Counted from the first letter of the stretch, positions 44,038 through 56,272 are shown. The stretch is 64,000 nt of DNA from Adiantum capillus-veneris (GCA_014529385.2 CM043958.1:85483525-85547524), one strand, 5' to 3'. Numbers and translations: made by a program. Notes: generated from the letters alone by a model not told the origin.

Positions 44038-47000
44038 CTACCCTACACCTAACTGCTTGCGAAAATGCGTAAAGCTCTCTGAGGGAAGTCCTTTTGTAAG
44101 TAGATCAGCAGGATTTTCTGTGGTGTGAGCTTTGACAAGATGAAGTTGCTTATCCTCGAGCATTTCCCTGATGAAATGATACTTCACATCCACATGCTTT
44201 GTCTTTGAGTGATAAACTGGATTGCGAGCCAATTGTATAGCACTTTGACTATCACAATATAACACAGGCATCTCTTCTTTGATTCCCAAATCTGTTACTA
44301 GTCGATTAAGCCAAATTGATTCTTTGCATGCCTCTGATGCTGCAACATATTCAGCCTCTGTAGTAGACTGAGTAACACAATCTTGTAATCTAGAACGCCA
44401 TGATATTGCTCCACCAGCCAATGTAAAGACATACCCTGACGTAGACCTTCGATTGTCTAAGTCACCTGCATAATCTGAGTCTGTAAAACCCTTTACACTT
44501 AGCTCCTGACTCCCATAGCATATACGCATACTCTTTGTAGCTTTCAGGTATCTCAATATTCCTTTCACTGCCTCCCAATGTTTCTTGCCTGGGTTTGACA
44601 TGTATCGACTTACTACTCCCACTGCAAATGCAATGTCTGGGCGAGTAGCAATCATTGCATACATCAAACTACCCACTGCAGACGCATATGGAATCTTATC
44701 CATTTCAGCCTGTTCTTCCTCAGACATAGGACAATCTTGTTTGCTAAGTTTCACATATGGTGGCAATGGAACACTCAATGCCTTTCCCTTCTCCATATTG
44801 AAACTTTACAAAACCTTGTCAATATACTCTATTTGAGATAACCAAATCAACTTCTTTGATCTGTCTCTCTCAATGCGCATACCAAGTATATGACTTGCCT
44901 CACCAAGTGCTTGCCAGCAATCAACATGTCATCCACATACAAAATAAGGATCAGCCAATTGCCATCCTTAGCCTTCTTTGTATATATATAGTGATCGAAC
45001 TCACTACGTTTGTAGCCTTGAGAAAGCATAAACTTGTGGAATTTATGGTACCATGCCCTCGGTGATTGTTTTAAGCCATAAAGACTCTTTAACAATTGGC
45101 ATACCCAATCTTCCTTGCCTTTCTCAACAAACCCTTCTGGCTGCTGCATGTAAATTTCCACATCTAAATCACCATGCAAGAACGCTGTCTTGACATCCAT
45201 TTGGTGCAACACCAAATCTAATATGGCAACCAATGCAAGAAAGCATCTCAATGTAGTCATCTTGACCACCGGAGAGAAGACTTCATCAAAGTCAATGCCT
45301 TGTTCTTGCTTAAAGCCCTTGGCAACAAGCCTTGCTTTGTACTTTGGCTGACTATCATGAGCGGTGATCTTATACCTATAAACCCATTTACAGGGTAGAG
45401 CCTTTTTGCCCCGTGGTAATTTAACTAGCTTCCATGTCTGGTTTTTATGCAGAGCTGTCATCTCTGACTGCATGGCCAATTGCCACTTCCCGGAGTCCTT
45501 CATTTGCACTGCTTCCTTGTAACATGAAGGCTCATTTCAATCAGTCAACATGACATAATTCATAGATGGAAAAAACCTATTAGGAGGTCGCGTGACATGT
45601 CCAAATCTACGCACAATAGGTGGCTCAGGCTAAGCCACAACCTGTGGTTCCACTCTATCCTGTCCTTGCTCCTCTTGAGCCCTGACATTTTGTCTTGCAC
45701 GTGCAGGTCCATCTTCTTGGAAGACAACTCTTCTAATCTCCTCAACCCTCTCTGGTTTAGAACGATATTTGGATTCATTAAAGTGAACATCATTGCTGCG
45801 GACAACCTTTCTAGATTCGGGATCCCAAAGTCTGTACCCCATCTCACCAGAATTACCATAGCCTAGAAAGATGCACTTTCTACTCTTTGGCTCAAGTTTG
45901 TTCCTAAATTCCTTTGGAACGTGAGTATATGCCTCACAGCCAAAGACTCTGAGATGCTTGTATGAGTGCATTTTGCCTGACCATACCATCTCTGGCACTG
46001 AATCCTTCTGCAAAACCTTGCTAGGAGATCTATTTACAAGATGAATAGCTGTTGATACAGCTTCAGCCCAAAACCCATTTGGCAGTTGTGCATTAGACAA
46101 CATACTTCTGACCTTCTCTTGTATGGTCCTATTCATCCTCTCAGCAACACCATTTTGAGGAGGATTGTAAGAAGCAGTAAGTTCACGTTTTATACCTTTT
46201 GACTCACAAAAGTCCTGAAAGGCCTTTGAAACATACTCTCCACCATTGTCAGTGCGTAAGCATTTAAGCTTCTTGCCACTCTGATTCTCCACAAGTGTCA
46301 CAAACGTTTTGAAAACACTAAACGCTTCATCCTTATGCTTGAGAAAGTAAACCCATACTTTCCTCGAGTAATCATCTATAAATGTCATAAAGTAAGAAGC
46401 TCCCCCTAGAGATAGGTTAGGCATAGGTCCACACAAATCACTATGAACAAGTGCTAACTGTGTATCTCTTCTACTGCTTCTATGCTTATGTGGCTGCTGT
46501 GTTTGCTTACCATACAGACAATGTTCACAGAATTCAAAATCATTAAATGAAAAGCTAGGCAAATAACCAGAACGAGACAAGATTTCCATTCCCTTCTTGG
46601 ACATATGTCCTAACCGGCTATGCCACAAAGAAACGTTCGGCTACTCGGTTACATTGATTACATTTTTAGAGACATTTGATACATAAATCATGTAAAGTCC
46701 TCCAGACTTTACTCCATGTGCTACTGTCATAGAACCCTTGGATATCTTCCACATGTTCTGTCCAAAAGTGGTGACGTAGCCAGCATCATCAAGTAAACCT
46801 GTGCTGATAAGGCTCTTTATAATAGCGGGAACATGTCTCACATTCTTCAGCGTGAAAGAAGAGCCATTCTGAAACTTCAATTGAACATCTCCAACACCTA
46901 AGATCTCACATGTCTTCCCATTGCCTAGCCGAACATGATCTTTAGTGGTCACATAAGAGGTAAACCACTCCTTGTTTGGAGACACATGAAGTGATGTCCC

Positions 47001-47960
47001 TGAGTCTATAATCCAGTCACTCAGTGCATTTCCATCAGATGTTGTAAGAAGAGCTGAGTCCATTGAATTCTTCAAGAAGTAGATGTCTCCTGACACTAGA
47101 CTGTCATCCTCTGCAACAGTGTTTGTCACATTTATTTCTTGAATCTTCACTGAGGACTTGTTCTTCTCACCATGGTCTTCAGCTTTCTCTTTGCCTTTTT
47201 CTGCTTTCCATTCTCTGCAGTCTCTTTTCATGTGACCCTTCTTGCCACAATGGTAGCATTCTATGTCAATCTTGCCTTTAGCACTGCGGGACTTGCTACG
47301 AGACTGATTCCTCTTTCCACCTTTGTACTTTTCTTTGGTCCTTCCCCTGACAACTAAGGCTGTTCCTTTGCCTTTGTCCATTGTCTTTCTATTGGTTTCT
47401 TCAGTAAGCAGACTTCCTTCTACACCTGCTATGTTCAAACCATCTGGAGGTGCAGAATTACTCAAAGCTGTGCGAAAAGTGTCCCAACTTTCCGGCAATG
47501 TGATCAACAGGAACATAGCTCTAACAGGTTCATCAAACTTGACACCTTGAGCTGACAACTGACTATAGATTGTGTTGAATTCATTCAGATGATTGGACAT
47601 AGGTGTCCCTTCTTTCATCTTCAAGTCAACAAGCTTCTTAAGCCAGTATACCTATGAAGCTGCACTATGCTTCTCATAAAGATCACTCAGCTTTAACCAT
47701 GCTTGATAAGCCGACATCTCGTCTGCTACATTGAAGTAAACGCTTTCTGCCAAAGTCAGCATAATGGTAGAAAGTGCCAATTCATCCATTTCGCTCCATT
47801 CATCTTCGTCCATATCTTCTGGTTTTATCCCCTTGAGCTTTATAGGTTTTATCTGCTTCTTTTGTACCAACACGTGCCAAATCTGCTTCTTCCACAATGG
47901 GAAATTGGTTCCATCCAGCTTCTTGATATTGTAAAGAGCAGTGTCCTGTGATCCAGCCAT
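44038..47960 (-). pseudogene. Gag-pol polyprotein of Copia-2
   Basis: Near-identical in protein to Copia-1: MAGSQDTALYNIKKLDG at 47960, knuckle CYHCGKKGHMKRDC, protease WIIDSGTSLHVS (Thr where Copia-1 has Ala), integrase WHSRLGHMSKKGM, HSDLCGPM, RTDNGGEY, GVAERMNRT, RT YVDDMLIAG, RNase H TDSDYAGDLDNRRSTSGY and KHVDVKYHFIRE. Stops (plus-strand positions) lie at 47652, 46641, 45630, 45537 and 44806; the first two are CAG to TAG relative to Copia-1. A deletion of about 58 bp removes codons just after the YVDD motif (near 44910) and shifts the frame; TGG at both edges suggests microhomology. None of the stops is shared with Copia-1. Confidence 0.95.
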
Positions 47961-49045
47961 AGCTACGCTTCACAGTAATTTACTTTTCTGGGAAAAATTC
48001 GGCAGAGTTTCCCCTATAAACTGACCTCTGAACCAATATCAACCTGTCAAATGAACCAAGAAAGCTTCAGATTTTGCAGAAATTTTGGCAGAGTCTCCTT
48101 TGTAAAATGGCTCTGGTGTACTAAAAATAGACCAAAAAACAGCTCAAAAAACCACTGTCTCTCTGACACTGTTAGCTGCGAGTAAACCTGTCCTGCACCT
48201 GTACTGTCTCTGACTGTCCTGTCACTGTCCTGTAAGCATAGACTGCGACAATGCCTCAACGGCAGTAAAGCAAAGATGCAATCCCAACTGTCTAACTCAC
48301 AGTCAATACATCCTAGCTGCCTATCTAAGGGTGCTCGAGGGATCGCTCCAAGACGTGTATCACCGAAAGGATCTCAACATTCGAGAATCCCCCAGCTCAA
48401 TAAAACCTCACTCGACCCTCAACAATGGCTGCAGTAAATCTGACAGTACATAGACTTCCCACAAAGTCATACATCCACAAATTTCCCACTGTATGCTGTA
48501 ACCGCTGCGGCGGTTGTTTGCTGCGTGACTCACAATCAGCAAACCCTCAACAGACATACATCATCTGTGACAATACATCCCATGTGGAATTACCTGCAAT
48601 GTCAGGATGAAATTTGGAATATCGAGCAGCAAACACAAGCTACCTGATGAACTAGTGGATGTCGCCTACAGTCTGTGTGTAGATGCACCCGTGTCATATG
48701 TGACACGCCTCTAAGAACTGTGAGCCGTCCTTCGATGTGTAGACAGCCACAAATCAACACTCTGGGAGTGTCAATATCCTCAGCACCTACAGTCGTAGGC
48801 CGAAAAACCCCAAATTTGTAGAGTCGAATCTGCACCAGCTGAGACCACGTAGTCGAAAATGGCCTACGCAGACCTTTGTCGAAGCCGAACGGTGGCCGAG
48901 ATGACCTCAGAATGAAATTCTGACAACACTGAGCCCTTCGGTTCCACCCACGAGATTTGGGGCCGTGTCTTTGCCTGTCGAATTTCACTCCAATCTAAGC
49001 TGGTGACTCTAGCCTCCTGCAGTGCTGCCCCGAGCCTCGATCTGA
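47961..49045 (-). other. Leader of Copia-2
   Basis: Untranslated leader between primer-binding site and gag, collinear with 15881-16886 of Copia-1 but holding about 70 bp near 48897-48967 that Copia-1 lacks. No coding potential recognised. Confidence 0.75.
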
Positions 49046-49057
49046 GCTCTGATACCA
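49046..49057 (-). promoter_or_regulatory. Primer-binding site of Copia-2 (initiator tRNA-Met)
   Basis: GCTCTGATACCA on the plus strand, i.e. TGGTATCAGAGC for the element, two bases inside the 5' LTR. Confidence 0.93.
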
Positions 49058-49059
49058 GT

Positions 49060-49251
49060 TGAAGGAGTACGAGCGGAAGTGCGACGCGAGAGAGAGTGCG
49101 AGAAGAAGAGCACGACGATATGGTGAACTCGCTCTACTGTTATGTGTAGAGCATAGTGAGTTCTTATTAGGTTTTTACAAAAGAATATGTGTACATACCT
49201 GGCGGCCCACCCACTTACCTGGGCGACCACATTGGGCTTTATACCCCAACA
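49060..49251 (-). repeat. 5' LTR of Copia-2
   Basis: 192 bp, nearly identical to 43769-43960. Followed by GTAAG. Confidence 0.95.
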
Positions 49252-49256
49252 GTAAG

Positions 49257-50054
49257 CGGGTGCGTCAGATGCCATCTAGTGCTGTCAGGAGGTCGAATGG
49301 GGTCAATACTTGCATGTGGACAACGTGGGTGTTTTCTTGTGATAATTATGCAGAAAGGTCATCATGAGGACCATATTTTGGGGCCACTTCACGTGGTTGT
49401 GGGATGCAAAATTGAAAAAAGCTAAGTGCCAGGTGTGCGGATGAGGCAAAAAGGTGACAACTATGCACTGCGAGGTCAATTTTTGGCTTGTTCGGGGTCC
49501 GTTTGAGGTCAACTAAAAGGCCAAAGGAATAGCCGCAACAACTGTGTATTTGCTGTTTTTGGAGCCTGTTTTGGCCGTAAACTGCTCATCCGAGGTCGGA
49601 TTTGAGCACTTTGACATTGTAGACTGGGGTTTTGGGCCATTCCGGACGCGATGGCACTGTCCATTTTGCCAAATTTCTCACTGTTTTTCTGTTGTTTTGG
49701 CTGTGTAAGTTTCTCCTATAAGCGAATCTTCTGCTCAAATTTGTGATTGTATCTGGCATCTTTTACCCATATTGTGTGAGCTATTTGCCCTAGTGGTGTT
49801 GGCCCAAGCTCAAATGTATCTAAACATCAGAAATTCTCCTCTTTTGAGCTGTGTGTGTGTGTGTGTGTGTGTGTCTCTGTGTGGAGTGGGTAAATGGGTA
49901 GTCTCTCTCCTCTCACTCCATCAGTGTGTTCCCTGTCTCGGCCAGGTGGGTTGTATAAGCCGAGTGGTGCCCCATAGTGTGTGTGTGTGTATCATCCCAA
50001 GAGTGTGTGTCGGGTCATTATAGAGGCGTTGTGTGTGTTTCCATCCCGATCACA
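49257..50054 (+). repeat. 5' LTR of Tat-2, remainder
   Basis: Continues the LTR after the duplicated GTAAG and matches about 55395-56272. It contains GT tracts at about 49853-49873 and 49977-49990. The second has 7 units here but 48 units in the 3' LTR. Confidence 0.92.
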
Positions 50055-50061
50055 TTCTTTT

Positions 50062-50079
50062 TGGCGCCCCCACGGAGGA
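50062..50079 (+). promoter_or_regulatory. Primer-binding site of Tat-2
   Basis: TGGCGCCCCCACGGAGGA, seven bases after the LTR, one base different from the Tat-1 site. tRNA not assigned. Confidence 0.62.
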
Positions 50080-50702
50080 TCTTCTTCGAGTACCTTCTGT
50101 TTTGAGCTTCAAGCTTCGAGACTCGGGATTCAGGTTGCAGATTATAGATTACAGACTACAGGTTATAGCTTACAGGGACAGGTACAGGTACAAGTGATTC
50201 ACACAGGTGTAGGTAGCTGGAGTAGGGTGATACACTGGCAAGTGGGAGTCAGTTTGCAGTTGCTGTGGGTATGCATCATTTGGCGCCTGTTTGAGCGCAT
50301 TGTCTGTTGGTATTGTACGTTACTTGTGGAAACTGCCAATTGTACGCCTTTGTGGAGCCATACTTGGTTTTATTTGGCAGTCCCAACCATTTCTGAGACT
50401 TGGTCTGGAAGATAGTCATTTCTGAGACTTGACTATACGCGATTTGCATTAGCCTTCATGAGAGGGTCGATAGCGTGAGGTTTTATTGAGCTGGGAGATT
50501 CTCAAATGTGGAGATCCTTTAGATGATACAGGTAGATGGAGCACCCTTTTCGTGACCTCGCCATAGGCTATGTACTAGTGATTCCTAATTGATGCTCAGG
50601 TTCTATTGTTGGCAGTTTATGTATACATATACAATCTATATTTTGGGTTCTCACTGCTCTACTTCTAAGTGTGCCTTCTTGGGAGCTGCATGGTTGGCTT
50701 TA
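50080..50702 (+). other. Tat-2 leader
   Basis: No counterpart of the 3150-4118 ORFs of Tat-1 is seen. It contains a patch of short ACAGGTTATAG/ACAGGTACAGG-like repeats (50130-50200). A stretch GAGGTTTTATTGAGCTGGG-AGATTCTCAAATG at about 50478-50511 is also present in the Copia-1 leader (about 16450-16485), which is unexpected between a gypsy and a copia element. Confidence 0.6.
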
Positions 50703-50921
50703 ATGGATGATCAAAATGGCCCTCAATTCACTCCTTTTCGTTTAACTCAAAGAATCCAGATAAATGTTCATGTGTCTAGGAAGATTTTTTTCCAGCAGCG
50801 CATAGTCTTTATGTTCGGGCCATGAAGATTACGAGAGATCCTGGAATGTCCTTTGCCTGTTGTAATTCCGATGATTAACTATGAAAACTCATTTGATGTG
50901 CATGTGTTTGTCCTTATCTAA
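50703..50921 (+). pseudogene. Conserved short ORF upstream of gag (Tat-2 copy, one stop)
   Basis: The counterpart of 4135-4362. ATG at 50703, then MDDQNGPQFTPF, RKIFFQQRIVFMFGP, a TGA at 50823-50825, then in the same frame RLREILECPLPVVIPM and SFDVHVFVLI before TAA at 50919-50921. Gag starts 103 bases further on, in the +1 frame, as in Tat-1. Preserved reading through the stop and the conserved blocks show it was translated until recently. Function unknown. Confidence 0.65.
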
Positions 50922-51024
50922 AGTTGAGCTCCGTTGAAGTTTCTAGGGATTGAGTCAATCAAAAGTTTTGGGTTCTTGCGCGTGTGTTTGAAAGGGTTCT
51001 CAGAGCATCGTAACTTGGGTAGCC

Positions 51025-52735
51025 ATGGCTTTCTCTTATCCGGAATTTCATGGAATAAGTGATGAAGATGTGGAAGACTTTTTGGAAAAGATGGAGGTTG
51101 CCTGCATTAGCAACCAGATTCATGACCCGACGTAGATGTTACGTCTTCTCCAAATTTGTTTGAAGAGTGATGCACGAGTTTGGTCCAAAGCATTTGAAGA
51201 GGAGTTGTGTGTGGCTGATCCACCTGTAAGATTGAGTTGGGACAATTTAAGGCATGGATTGGAAGTGGAGTTTGTGAAGACAGAAGATCCTGACAAAGTG
51301 TGGCAAGAAGTACAAGGTTTGGTGCAAAGGGAAGGTGAGACAGTAGATGCGTACATACATAAGTTTTCATTGGCATGGGAGTGGATGTGCAAGGCCTTAG
51401 CACCACAAGTACCCCGACTTGACATGATGAAGAAGGACATATTCTTGGCTGGTCTTTGGGAGAATATACGTTGGAGAGTGGAGCTAAAGAAGCCTAGGAC
51501 ATATGAAGATGCACTAGAGGTAGCAAGGAACAAAGAGTGGAAGCTGAGAAAATGATCCAGTTAGGGGTGGAGTCTTTGCCCATGAGGTCTGAATTTCAAC
51601 CTATGGACTCTTTACAAGGTCACATGCCAGGGGTTCATCATGAACCAGTGGTTTCTGTTACTCCTCAAGTTATGCCAGCAATGGTCACAACATCAGTGCA
51701 AGATGATGGGCTAAGGCAAGACATGAGGCAAGTGATAGATTTAATGAAGAATCTCAGCCTAAACATGCTAGGTCAAGTGGGAAATAATCGAGGTCGAGGG
51801 AGGTTTGCAAATCAGCCAGGAGGTGAAGAAAGACCTAGGAATGGTGTTGGACAAAGCAATGGTAGGTTCTGGAGGCAGACACCCACATGTTATAATTGCG
51901 AAGAGTTGGGCCACATCAGCCCGCAATGTGATAAGCCACCAAGGATGGGGGGAGACATGTATCCATTGCCAAGACATGTGCTAACTAGGTCAAATGATTA
52001 TGGCATTGAAATGAAGGGAGAAAAAGGAACTAGTGGATTAACCTAGGAGGAAAAGGGAAAAACAAAAGTGATAAGTGTAGTCACCTTGGAGAAGGCATCA
52101 AAGCTAGAGGATACATTAGTGATGCCTATTGGGAAGACGACCACAGAGGACAAGGAAGGAAGAAGTGCCCCAGGTCCTAGTCAGAAGAAAGGAAAGAGTC
52201 ATGAAGGCGAGGATGTCAAGGCCACGAGGAAAAGGAGAGCTCGTCGCAACTTTCATGTTTCAGATTTTCCACTAGGGGATGGGCAATTAAGCTATGACTT
52301 GAAGGAGGATCTGACAAGCAGGAAAGCCGATGTTACTTTTGGGCAACTTATAGAGATGGTGCTTAAGCTAAAGCGACAGTGGAAGAGGATGGTTAACCCA
52401 ATGGAGAAAGAGCCAAAGAGAGATTCAGTAAAGGTGTTGGCGATGGATGAGCTACCAGACATTTGTCCAATAGTAGATGTATGGCACAAAAAAAAATATA
52501 TGGGACAAGGTTATGTTGATGGCGGAGCCCAAATATGTGTCATAACACACTCATGTATTGAGAAGATGGGTCTTACAGTGACTGGGGTGTCAGGCTTCTG
52601 GATTAGATTGGCAAACCATCAAAAAGTAAAATGTTTGGGTGTTGTAAAGAGTTTATAAGTGGAGGCATATGATGGAAAGGCAGTGGTTGATTTTCATGTG
52701 ATGCCAGCGGGGTTGGGAACATATCCTATTGTCAG
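51025..52735 (+). pseudogene. Tat-2 gag and protease
   Basis: Gag begins MAFSYPEFHGISDEDVEDFL at 51025, parallel to MAFPNFYGKPGEVAPDFL in Tat-1. TAG at 51133 interrupts it, WMCKALAPQVPRLDMMKK lies around 51390-51435, and a one-base shift occurs near 51545. The knuckle CYNCEELGHISPQC is at about 51890-51930. After TAG at 52044 the protease region follows with NFHVSDFPLGDGQLSYDL and GYVDGGAQICVI (DGGA as in Tat-1), then TAA at 52656. The protease breaks off at TYPIV, just where LGRPW would follow, at the RT deletion junction. Confidence 0.88.
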
Positions 52736-55112
52736 AAAATGGCATTGAGGCTGATCCAGACAAGGTTAAGTCTATTATTCTTCTTCCATCACCTACGAGT
52801 ACAAAGCAATTGGCAACCTTTATACACAAAGTGAAGTACATGGCACGGTTTATTCCATTGTCTTCACAGCTTCTTTATCCATTACAACAAGTGGCAAAGC
52901 ATGATCCATTGCAATGGGATGACAAGTGTGAAGAAGTGTTTCAAGAGGTGAAAGAGGTGTTAGGGGGGTTGTCAGCCATGCAGGCTCCAGATTGGGAGAA
53001 AGTGTTTTATGTAAATCCATCAGTAGGGGATGACGCCATTGGAGCCATGCTATTGCAAAAGGGGAAGGGCAGCCATTATATGAGGCCAGTGTGTTGTGCA
53101 AGCCGAGTGAAGTTGGTAGCAGAGAGAAAATTCTCAGAAGTAGAGCTAGTCATGGCCAGTGTAATATTTGCTTGTCGACGATTTCGTCATTACTTGCTAC
53201 CACGACCTTTTGTTTTCTTGACGAGTTATGCTTTTTTGCCACAGTTAATTAATGGCACTAACATGTCAAATGTGGTGAAGAAATGGGTAATTGAGCTGCA
53301 AGAGTTTGAGTTCTCTTTTTTAGTGGAAGAAGTACAAGAGCTACCCTACCCGATTTGTTGACCTACAAGGAGAATCTCCTTCTTGTTAAGGAAGAGGTGG
53401 TGAGAAGGGTAGTTGAAGAAGTGCCACAGATCAACAATGCACATGTGTTTTTCTTTGATGGCTCATACAAAAAGAGCCATGATGCCGCTTCAGGGGGTAT
53501 AGCACTCTATGATCCAGAGGGGAAGCTAGTATGCAAGAGAGGGTGCAAATTGGATGCTCATAGTAACAATGAGGCTGAATATGCTACATTGGAAGCCGGA
53601 TTACACATTTGTTTGAAGCATGGGATTAGAAGGTTGAGCATAAAAGGTGATGCCTTGTTAGTTGTAAAGCAAGTGTTGGGTGTGTGGAAGAGCAAGAACA
53701 CCTCATTGAAGGAAATGTGTTTCAGAATTAAAGGCCTGTTAAAAAAGCTTGAAGCATGGAGCATCAGACACATTGAACGTACTCTAAATGGAGAGGCACA
53801 TGAAGCAGCTCAAACCATGATTGGGGAGCTATTTGTGTTGAGGACCAACTTACCTCTTTATCATGGCCGGGAAAGTTTGGCTCAAGAAGAGGAGTTTTTG
53901 TTAACAGGAATCATTCCAAAGGACATTCCGAAGTCTAAGAAGTATGGTTTTGTGCGTAGAGCATACAAGTACAAATTGATTGGGGATGTCTTGTACATGA
54001 AAGGGGCTGATCTCGTGTTCAGACGTGTACCTTGGCGGGAGGAGCTTTACAGAGTGTTGGAAGAGAATCATGAAGGCGCATGTGGCGGACATTTTTCTCT
54101 AAAGATCACCTTGCATAAGATCTTGCAAGAGGGGTATGTATGTCCTAGTTAGCACAAGGTTGTTCACCATTGGTGTAGGTCTTGCAATAGGTGTCAAAAA
54201 TTTGGGAAGAGAGTATTGAAGCCAGAGCTACGAAAAACCATTATGGCGTTTGATGTGTTTGAAAAGTGGGGGATTGATGCAATAGGCCCATTACCTATCA
54301 CAAGCAGGGGTAAAAGCTATATTTTGATTGCGGTGGACTATCTCTCTAGATGGGCAGAGGCTATAGCAGTAAAACAGATCACTGCAAAGGATGTGGCAAA
54401 ATTTGTGTACGATGAAATATGCTGCAAGTTTGGGGTGCCACTAGAGCTACTTTCGGATAAGGAGCCAGGATTTAGAGCTAAACTGCTAGACTTTTTATGC
54501 GCAAAGATGAAGATGAGGCACCAGCATACCACTCCTTATTATCCACAGTGTAATGGATTAAATGAAAGATTCAATGGTGAGTTGGTACAAATTCTTTCGA
54601 AAGTGACAGAGCACCAAGAAAAGAATTGGGACTTGGAATTTCCTAGTGCATTATGGGCTTACCGTACTTCGCTGAAGACAGGTACAGGGTTTACTCCATT
54701 TCATCTGGTATATGGAAAGGAAGCACTATTGCCTGTGGAGGTAGAGTTGCCTGTAGTCAAAATGCTAGAGAAGCTGCTTGGGCCGCCTAGTGATGCATTC
54801 AAAGAGAGGCTCTTACAATTACAAGAGGTTCAGCTGGATAGGATGAGTGCATTGGAACATTATGGGCAGATGCAGGATAAGGCTTTGGCAAAAATAAATG
54901 AAAAGGTCAAAAGTAAGGGTATCAAGAAGCATGACTTGGTTTTGCGCTACAACAGTAAGCTGGACAACACCTTCCAAAAGAAGTTTCAAATTAAGTGGGA
55001 AGGCCCTTTCAAGGTAGTGGAGTGTTTTTCGAATGGTACATATCAATTGGCTAACCTGGATGGAATCCTACATAAGTCAAGGGTAAATGGATTGCGTCTT
55101 GATCATGAATGA
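52729..55112 (+). pseudogene. Tat-2 RNase H, second RNase H and integrase (RT missing)
   Basis: Resumes at SENGIEADPDKVKSIILLPS, the segment after the RT palm in Tat-1 (SQDGIEADPEKVKTLL). RNase H follows with VFYVNPSVGDDAIGAMLLQ, then a frameshift near 53357. The second RNase H has FFFDGSYKKSHDAASGGIA and SNNEAEYATLEAG. Integrase has NHEGACGGHFSLK, TAG at 54150, CRSCNRCQKFGK, WGIDAIGPLP, LLSDKEPGFRAK and NGLNERFNGE, so all catalytic acids remain. The C-terminus has WEGPFKVVECFSNGTYQL. The RT with its F-I-D-D centre is absent, and the junction is out of frame with protease. Confidence 0.9.
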
Positions 55113-55140
55113 TCTAGCAGGCTAGGAGATGGGCAAATTA

Positions 55141-56112
55141 TGTCAGGAGTTTTTTGGAGCAAGGGATTGCACATATGTACATATCCATGCATGGTGCATC
55201 GAATAAAGAATTGCCCATTTTCCATAGCCAGGTGGTTACGTGGGGCCCACATGTGTACAAGTAGGACAGCATGTACATAGTGCATCGAATTTCATTATCA
55301 CCAGTACCAGTGTGTTTTTTCCATAATAATGAGGAGTTGGTAGAATGTAAAACTTCTCGAGCAAGCTATCCGCGGGCCAACGACATGAGGTAAGCAGGTG
55401 CGTCAGATGGCATCTAGTGGCATCAGGAGGTCGAATGGGGTCAATACTTGCACGTAGTCAACGTGGGTGTTTTCTTGTGATAATTATGCAGAAAGGTCAT
55501 CATGAGGACCATATTTTGGGGCCACTTCACGTGGTTGCGGGATGCATTATTGAAAAAAGCTGAGTGCCAGGTGTACAGATGAGGCAAAAAGGTGACAACT
55601 ATGCACTGTGAGGTTAGTTTTTGGCTTGTTCGGGGTCCGTTTGAGGTCAACTAAAAGGCCAAAGGAACAACTGTAACAACTATGTTTTTGCTGTTTTTGG
55701 AGCCTGTTTTGGCCGTAAACTGTTCATCCGAGGTCGGATTTGAGCACTTTGACATTGTAGACTGGGGTTTTGGGCCGTTCCGGACGCGATGGCACTGTCC
55801 ATTTTGCCCAATTTCTCACTTTTTTTTTGCTATTTTGGATGTGTAAGTTTCTCCTATGAGCGAAGCTTCTGCTCAAATTTGTGATTGTATCTGGCATCTT
55901 TTACCCATATTGTGAGAGCTATTTGCCCCAGTGGTGTTGGCCCAAGCTCAAATGTATCTAAACATTAGAAATTATCCTCTTTTGAGCTGAGTTTTTGGAT
56001 GTGTGTGTGTGTCTCTGTGTGGAGTGGGTAAATGGGTAGTCTCTCTCCTCTCACTCCATCAGTGTGTTCCCTATCTCGGCCAGGTGGGTTGTATAAGTCG
56101 AGTGGTGCCCCA

Positions 56113-56211
<99 letters not shown>

Positions 56212-56272
56212 ATCCCAAGAGTGTGTGTCGGGTCATTATAGAGGCGTTGTGTGTGTTTCCATCCCGCTCACA
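55141..56272 (+). repeat. 3' LTR of Tat-2
   Basis: 1,132 bp, intact. A purine-rich CTAGGAGATGGGCAAATTA precedes it. It includes 48 GT units at 56115-56210. Confidence 0.93.
56115..56210. repeat. GT microsatellite, 48 units, in Tat-2 3' LTR
   Basis: Pure GT run between CATA and CATCCCAAG. The same flanks in the 5' LTR enclose only 7 GT units (49977-49990). Confidence 0.97.

Larger units (their letters stand above)
43769..49251 (-). mobile_element. Ty1/copia LTR retrotransposon (Copia-2)
   Basis: 5,483 bp, the same family as Copia-1 and in the opposite orientation. Perfect target-site duplication GTAAG at 43764-43768 and 49252-49256. LTRs at 43769-43960 and 49060-49251 differ at about four positions. 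The insertion splits the 5' LTR of Tat-2. The polyprotein has five stops and one frameshifting deletion, so it is not autonomous. Confidence 0.96.
43515..56272 (+). mobile_element. Ty3/gypsy Tat-type element with deleted RT (Tat-2), hosting Copia-2
   Basis: LTRs start TGTCAGGAGTTTTTTGG at 43515 and 55141 and end CATCCCG(A/C)TCACA at 50054 and 56272. Without Copia-2 the element is about 7.3 kb. It carries the same unusual primer-binding site as Tat-1, the conserved short ORF, gag, protease, RNase H, the second RNase H and integrase. The entire RT domain is missing at about 52736. Target-site duplication not evident (GACGG left; ACGAA right). It cannot transpose by itself. Confidence 0.9.
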
